A stretch of 64,000 nucleotides of DNA from Arenicola marina (taxonomy: Eukaryota; Annelida; Polychaeta; Arenicolidae), in assembly GCA_964019135.1 (NCBI GenBank), contig OZ025258.1:15345771-15409770 (forward strand), given 5' to 3'. Below the pieces are notes generated by a model. That model had not been told where the DNA came from. It did no database searches and saw only the letters and a program-made list of their open reading frames with translations. The translations under genes were made by a program, and so were the position numbers. Numbering within the stretch: position 1 is the stretch's first letter; every line of letters begins with the position of its first letter. This document shows positions 58,746-64,000 of the stretch, in pieces.

Positions 58746-59449
58746 ATGTAGCCAGCATGAACCAGTGAAATACGCTAAGCATAAGCTATAACAGAAGGCC
58801 CATGAAGAGATAAACAGGCAGCGTAAAGTAACACATCTAGTCAGTGACAATGTTCAACCTCGTGACAGAGGAGACCAACGGCGAAAGGTCATGAGGAATT
58901 TACTTGCACTATTTCTTGGCTTTCGATTTAATTACGCAAAAGTGACATTTCGAATAGCGAAAAAAACTCGCTTCGTGGTTTCTCGGCGAAGAAAGAAAAA
59001 AACCCACTAAATATATAAACTTTATAGACCTCAAAATGTCAAAGAAAGGCCAGACGTATGAAAAATAGAAGAAAAAAGAAAGAAAGCAGCGCTAAGAACG
59101 CCAAATCTAACAATTATTTGTACGCATTCTGAATATAGTCGCCATGACAACTTGGCCGACGTTTCTTCACGGCGGTTTAGTACACTGCTCTCTCGGGTAG
59201 GCCAGGCCGACCGGGCCTGGCGATGAAACGACTTCCCCACTCCCCAGCGACTCGCCGTCTGAGACCGAGATAGGGATGGTAGGGAGGAGAGGGAGAGGGG
59301 AGGGGGGGGGGGGCGGCAATATCCAACTACAAGCCGGGGTGAAGAAGCCAGGCACGTCCAACTATTGATGTCCGGCAATGGATTCGACAGGACCAGCAGC
59401 AAAATGAGACGCCTCGTCTGCCTAGAAACAATGGATGAGGGCCCATAAA

Positions 59450-59795
59450 GAAGGGAGAGGGAGGGAGGGAGGGGGAGGAAGAGGGAGAGAGAGAGGCGGG
59501 GGGAGGGGGGGGTGGTGGAGAGGGGGACGGGAGAGAGATGGAGGGGTGGTTCCAGAGAGGGAGAGAGGCAGCAGGTTGATCCAGAGAGAGAGAGAGAGAG
59601 GGAGAGGGAGAGAGGGAGAGAGGGAGAAGGCGAGGGAGAAGGAGAAGGAGAAAGAGAGAGGGAGGGAGGGGGAGAGGGTTGCGACAGAGAGAGAGGGAGG
59701 GAGGGATGGCAGGAGGAGTGAGAGAGACAGAGAAGAAGGAGTGAGGAAGTGGGGGGGGGGGGGAGGGGCGACAGAGAGGGGCAGTGACATGGGGT
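59450..59795. repeat. Long polypurine (GGGA/GA) tract
   Basis: About 345 bases almost entirely A and G on plus (GAGGGAGGGAGGGGGAGG, GAGAGAGAGAGGGAGA). Could form triplex (H-DNA) or G-quadruplex structures. Smaller similar tracts lie at 59276-59312 and 63800-64000. Confidence 0.85.
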
Positions 59796-59819
59796 GGGTG
59801 TAAGGTAGGGGGGTGGGGG

Positions 59820-61090
59820 GCTTCACGATGAGAGGAATGGCGGCGGGAGATATTGGCGAGCGATTGCACGGAAGCAAGCCGAGCCTCCACGGAGGCCGCC
59901 CTGATTAAAGCCCTCTGGCTCAGTAATACACCAGGCTGGTGGCGCCGTCCACCATCCACCACCATCCACCACCATGCACCAGATGTTGGCGTCCCGGGCT
60001 TTATCCCCGCGCCAAGAGGCAGGGCAAGCAGAATCGGATCGAGTTGGCATCACTGACCCCGCCACGCCACGCCACGCAAATCCCACCGGTTCACCACCAG
60101 CGCCCTCTAGGCCTCTAAACCGAACACGATCAAAGACATACGCTCGGATCGCTAAAAAAAACTTTTCCCTTTGCCCCTCGCCCTCGCACCCCCCCCCCCA
60201 CCCCCGGCCTGCTCCCTTAACAACACTTCTAGGACGAAGGAAGGTGTGGAATATAGGACTCTTTGCAATCTGGAGCAACGAGTCCGTGAACAATTCAGGG
60301 TTCGGTTCGTAAGACGTTTTGTTGGCGAATCTATACAAAACAATTGACTCGTATACAAATAGGGGGGACAAGGGACCACGTGTCAAGGCGCCACAATGGG
60401 AGATTTCACATCCCGGTCTTAACCCTCCATAATACCAATCAACTCTCCGATACATGAATTAAAGCGGCTCATACACCATTTGCAAACTTACATTATGGTT
60501 TTCAAAATTGTAGGGAAACACATTGTTTGACTGTGTGAATATTAACTGTGAATAGATAATGTTGAAAAAAAACTGTTGTCGCGGAGCACGAGGTCAGAGT
60601 GAGAAGTAGGTCACGGGCGGGTGGGTCGCTAGGCTGGCTCCCCGCCGGGTGAGCGCAAGCTTACGGAGAGTTACGGGAGCATAGATGTTTCGCATAATCG
60701 TCTCCGCTGACCCGTTACCGCCAGTTCTCAACAAATTCTCGCATGAAAAAAGGTAAGAACCGGAAGCGATGTCCCAATTTTGATGACGTAGTACACAAGA
60801 AAGCCACACTTTCCCATACATGATACAAAGAGTTTGGCAACAAGAAAAGTGGATTAACAACATCTCCTGTTATATATTGTATAGTTAGTTATGTGTTCTT
60901 ATATCCACAAGAACCTAATCATTTCCATTTAAAGCATTCAAACCCTCCATACAGCGGCCTCTCCCATCCTATACGGAACGGGCAACAACTTTCACAGAAG
61001 TTTAAATCAATCTTCGTACATTCCAGGAGTTTTCATCACCCGGTTGGTTCTATGGCGGGCCATCCTAACATTTATTCCCTAATTCTTGAT
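59820..61090. other. No gene recognised
   Basis: CACCATCCACCACCATGCACC short repeat at 59950, then mixed sequence with a copy of the dispersed repeat at 60462-60560. No convincing exon. Confidence 0.4.
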
Positions 61091-61094
61091 ATAA

Positions 61095-61495
61095 AGAATC
61101 AAGCAATCATTTCTTTATATAAAGAAATCATTTCTTGATATAAAGAAATCATTTCTTGATATAAAGAAATCATTTCTTGATATAAAGAAATCATTTCTTG
61201 ATATAAAGAAATCATTTCTTGACATCAAGAAATCAATTCATGATATCAAGAAATCAATTCATGATATCAAGAAATCAATTCATGATATCAAGAAATCAAT
61301 GCATGATATCAATAAATCAATTCATGATATCAAGGAATCAATTCATGATATCAAGAAATCAATTCATGATATCAAGAAATCAATTCATGATATCAAAAAA
61401 TCAATTCATGATATCAAGAAATCAATTCATGACATCAAGAATTAGTTGATCATTTCTTGATATCAAGAAATCGATTCTTGATATCAAGAAATGGT
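61095..61495. repeat. 21-bp palindromic repeat (TTCTTGATATCAAGAA)
   Basis: About 18 units. The left third is AAGAAATCATTTCTTGATAT and the right part is CAAGAAATCAATTCATGATAT; units are near-palindromic around GATATC. The variant switches at ~61220. Confidence 0.92.
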
Positions 61496-61499
61496 AAAC

Positions 61500-62266
61500 A
61501 AGTGAATAATATCAACACGTAGGGAATAACTGTTAGGCTGGCCCGCCATACGGTTCGGTCCAAGTGTGAAGTACAAAAAAAAAACACCCAGTGGTTTGAC
61601 ACCTCGACCCGTTGACCAATGACCGGGGCCGTATCGCTCCCACGGCGATCCCAATGGATGCACAGCTGGTGTCCGCAAGTAAATCGAATGCAGCCGCGTG
61701 TTGAGCCGAGCATCATTCCCTGACACGCTGAGTGCCGATCTCCCCGGAGTGACCTTTTGGCAGGGTCTCGATGGGCCAGTCATTATACGCTTAGCATAGG
61801 GTCGCTTTCAGCCACCGCGGGTAATTTCCGACTTAATTCGCGCTCATATGAATCCAGACTGCTCTTATGATGTCGACGGATGAAAGGATCGCAGGCTGAC
61901 AAGCGGAGGTGGAGGTGGAGGTGGTCAAGGACTAACAGCGCCCGCCCGCTCCCCCACCCCCACCCCCTGTCTCTCTCTCCCTGACCCGAACCAAGCCACC
62001 CACCTGTCCCCGCCTCCGTGGGACCCGCTAATGGCAAGCCAAGGTCACATATTCTTTTACGACGTCGAGACCACGGGGAAGACTTAAATTATACATGACT
62101 GTCAAAATGCGCCATCCACGTCGCCCCAGAAAGGAAATACGTACGTCTGAGGCGCCATCAAAGTTGATCGTCTATGCGGGCCACTTGATTAATCATTAAA
62201 GAGACCTGCGGTCACCCAGGACTCGCACTACGGGGTCACTCGGGGTATTCATATGGCGACTAGGGT
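61500..62266. other. No gene recognised
   Basis: Contains a GGAGGT repeat (61905-61925). Open frames are not supported by splice sites or family similarity. Confidence 0.4.
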
Positions 62267-62578
62267 CATGGTTGGTTGTATATTCAGGACGCTTTGACCA
62301 ATTCCGGTCATATTGCGTCAGTGGATTGGTCGGTTGGTTGGTTGTATATTTAAGACGCTTTAACCAATCCTGATGATATCGTGTCAATGGGAGAAGGAAG
62401 TAAAGAGCGGAGCCATGCCCCCGGGGTAGCTCCCTACTCTTTGAAGAGTGGATCTTTATTCTGCGACCACACAGACATGGCCACAGCGGGGCGCGAACCA
62501 CCGATCTACGTGCCTTTCGGCTCTCGGGCGACCAGAGCGCTCAATGCGAGCGCGAGCTATCGGGGCGGCCACCCTATG
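62267..62578 (-). mobile_element. SINE family A with duplicated tail
   Basis: A ~55-bp tail fragment (62267-62322) is followed by a nearly complete copy (62338-62578). This implies two insertions into the same site or a tail duplication. Confidence 0.8.
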
Positions 62579-62579
62579 G

Positions 62580-63395
62580 GTCATTGTAAAATACTAATAC
62601 ATTATATAAATGCTAACATTGCTCAACGGAATACGTTTAGTTTGGTTCACTTATTAGGGCGCTCTAACCTCAAGTTTGTTCATATCGCGACAATGAGACG
62701 GCTCAAGGTAGAGAGAAGCCAGCAAGAAAGGCATCGGAACTTGAATAAATTATTATTTTAGGCCTCCTTTCTCAACACATATCCTACACACTTTGATCTA
62801 AACTGTCAAGCGAACAAAATTCAGAAGATGATACATAAAAAAACTAAAAAAACTAAACTTATTAAATATACTACTCACATTTTGCTAAGGATCACTATAA
62901 TACAAATACGTTTGCCTTTACCATGCATGGTGGCACACGAGTAACAGATTGGACACAGATTGGGGAAGGTTTATCTGTATTATAGTAGAATTACACAGTC
63001 ACCTGTTATACACTCAGACATCTCTGCATAGAGGTGATCCTTAGCAAATTGTGAGTAGTATATCATTGCGGGAGGCAATGAGTAGCAAACCAGCAAACCA
63101 AAAAAGTTCTTCTTAGGCTCGATTTCTCGACACGCCGCCTCACAGCAAACACCATGCATGACAGAAGACCAACGACCACGCAAACACGAAGCATAAACAA
63201 CCATCGATCTTAGGTGTAAAGGAATCCCAAGTCACGGAGGGCGGCGAGACTCCCACGATTCCCCGCGAGACTCCACAGAGAGCAGATCAATACTTAAAGC
63301 CAGCCATAATTGGAAAGGAGATTCCAAAAGGAGAAACGTGAACTTGCTTGGTGTTTCGTGCTTTAAATTCAATGCCATCAAGTAAGTGACCGGCA
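62580..63395. other. No gene recognised
   Basis: Begins with CACCCTATGGGT, shared with 63539-63550. It holds an inverted pair at 62878-62945 and 62970-63065 (ACTCACATTTTGCTAAGGATCA and its complement, TATAATAC), so a small hairpin is possible. Confidence 0.4.
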
Positions 63396-63397
63396 GT

Positions 63398-63545
63398 GGC
63401 TACGGGATCTTTATCCTATGACCACACAGACATGGTGGCCACAGCGGGGCTGGACACACCGATCCACGCGCCGTTAGGGTCTCAGGTGGCCAGAACGCTC
63501 AATGCAAGCGCTCTAACCCACTGGGCTATCGGGGCGGCCACCCTA
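63398..63545 (-). mobile_element. SINE family A, tRNA-like half only
   Basis: Only the head and B-box half remain (GATCTTTATCC to CTATCGGGGCGGCC). The last ~30 bp match the end of the copy at 62578, including the flanking CACCCTATGGGT, so this may be a segmental duplicate rather than a separate insertion. Confidence 0.72.
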
Positions 63546-63608
63546 TGGGTTGCCAGTTGGGTCAGCTCTGCATGTTAATGTATTCTTCAGGGACCGATAT
63601 TATCTTAC

Positions 63609-63758
63609 CTGACTGACGGTGGTGTAAGATTCGCTGTAGGAATTCGTGCGACCGGCGTCCGGCGATCGCGAGTGAAGTGCCCGGGATGGGAGACTTTCCG
63701 TCCAGTCGGTTACGACTATAATGCGGACCACCCAAGGATGAGACTGACACGCGGCAGG
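63609..63758 (-). CDS. Possible internal exon of the same unidentified gene
   Basis: The donor is CAG|GTAAGATAA and the likely acceptor is CACCACAG|CCTGCC; 150 nt with one frame fully open at phase 0 on both sides, reading ...WVVRIIVVTDWTESLPS... ending NSYSESYTTVSQ. Other frames are also open, so the frame is chosen only because it joins in phase to the 58.1 kb exon. An alternative acceptor lies at 63744. Function unknown. Confidence 0.42.
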
Positions 63759-64000
63759 CTGTGGTGTGTGTGGTAGCCAGGGCCGCGGGGAGAGGACGTC
63801 GTGGTGAGCGGACAGAGCGGGGGTGGGGGGAGAGGGGGGGGGGAGGGATGGGGGTGAAGGGGCACGGGGGGGGGGGGAGGGAATGGAGAGGAGGAACGGT
63901 AGCCTAGGGTTGTGACGGAAGAGGGAAAGGTAGTGGGTGGGGGGGGGGGGGAGAGGGAGAGGGAAAGTGGGGGAGAACTGGACGGTGGAGGAGGAATGGA

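Noticed and set aside
59327..60455. Minus ORFs of ~210 codons
   Set aside because: Proline/serine-rich translations of the polypurine tract and neighbouring low-complexity DNA; no family features or splice support.

Overview
The window looks like nuclear DNA from an invertebrate animal, most probably a cephalochordate (amphioxus) or another marine deuterostome. The reasons are small exons split by short GT-AG introns, two recognisable animal gene families, two families of tRNA-derived SINEs (about 17 copies), non-LTR retrotransposon debris, and many minisatellites. Several minisatellites overlap splice sites; from memory, this type was described in amphioxus Adh as 'mirage' minisatellites. 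No single marker settles the species.

Two genes are well supported, both on the minus strand. (1) An ADAD1-like (TENR-like) gene runs from the ATG at 15970 to the stop at 3564. I could place 13 coding exons whose splice phases all agree; they total 2172 nt, or 723 residues. The protein has two double-stranded-RNA-binding domains and an ADAR-type deaminase domain. The three zinc ligands are kept, but the catalytic glutamate is replaced by histidine. (2) A protein-tyrosine sulfotransferase (TPST) gene has coding exons at 40455-39518 and 25998-25614. They are separated by a 13.5 kb intron that holds a ~6.7 kb minisatellite, a PNMA/gag-like retroelement fragment, a second minisatellite and a 200-bp assembly gap. 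Two phase-compatible exons of an unidentified third minus-strand gene lie at 58231-58093 and about 63758-63609.

Layout: 1-3.3 kb, intergenic with CRE-like motifs; 3.5-16 kb, the ADAD1-like gene, with tandem arrays at or against many exon borders; 16-23 kb, non-coding, with a ~780-bp inverted repeat, a MITE and SINEs; 23.5-24.9 kb, TGACG-rich minisatellite; 25.6-40.5 kb, TPST; 40.5-46 kb, intergenic with short repeats; 46-48.8 kb, three-level minisatellite; 49.6-58 kb, SINEs, LINE fragments and small arrays; 58-64 kb, exons of the unknown gene plus purine-rich and palindromic repeats.

The most notable pattern is in the ADAD1-like gene. At least three independent, sequence-unrelated arrays (4.2-5.0, 5.7-6.2 and 12.7-14.4 kb) start at an authentic 5' splice site and carry a GTCAGT-type donor in nearly every unit. 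A fourth array repeats a 3' splice site. Tandem repetition has therefore spread along exon-intron junctions. The two genes have no obvious functional link: one is an RNA-binding, probably germline, pseudo-deaminase and the other a Golgi enzyme.
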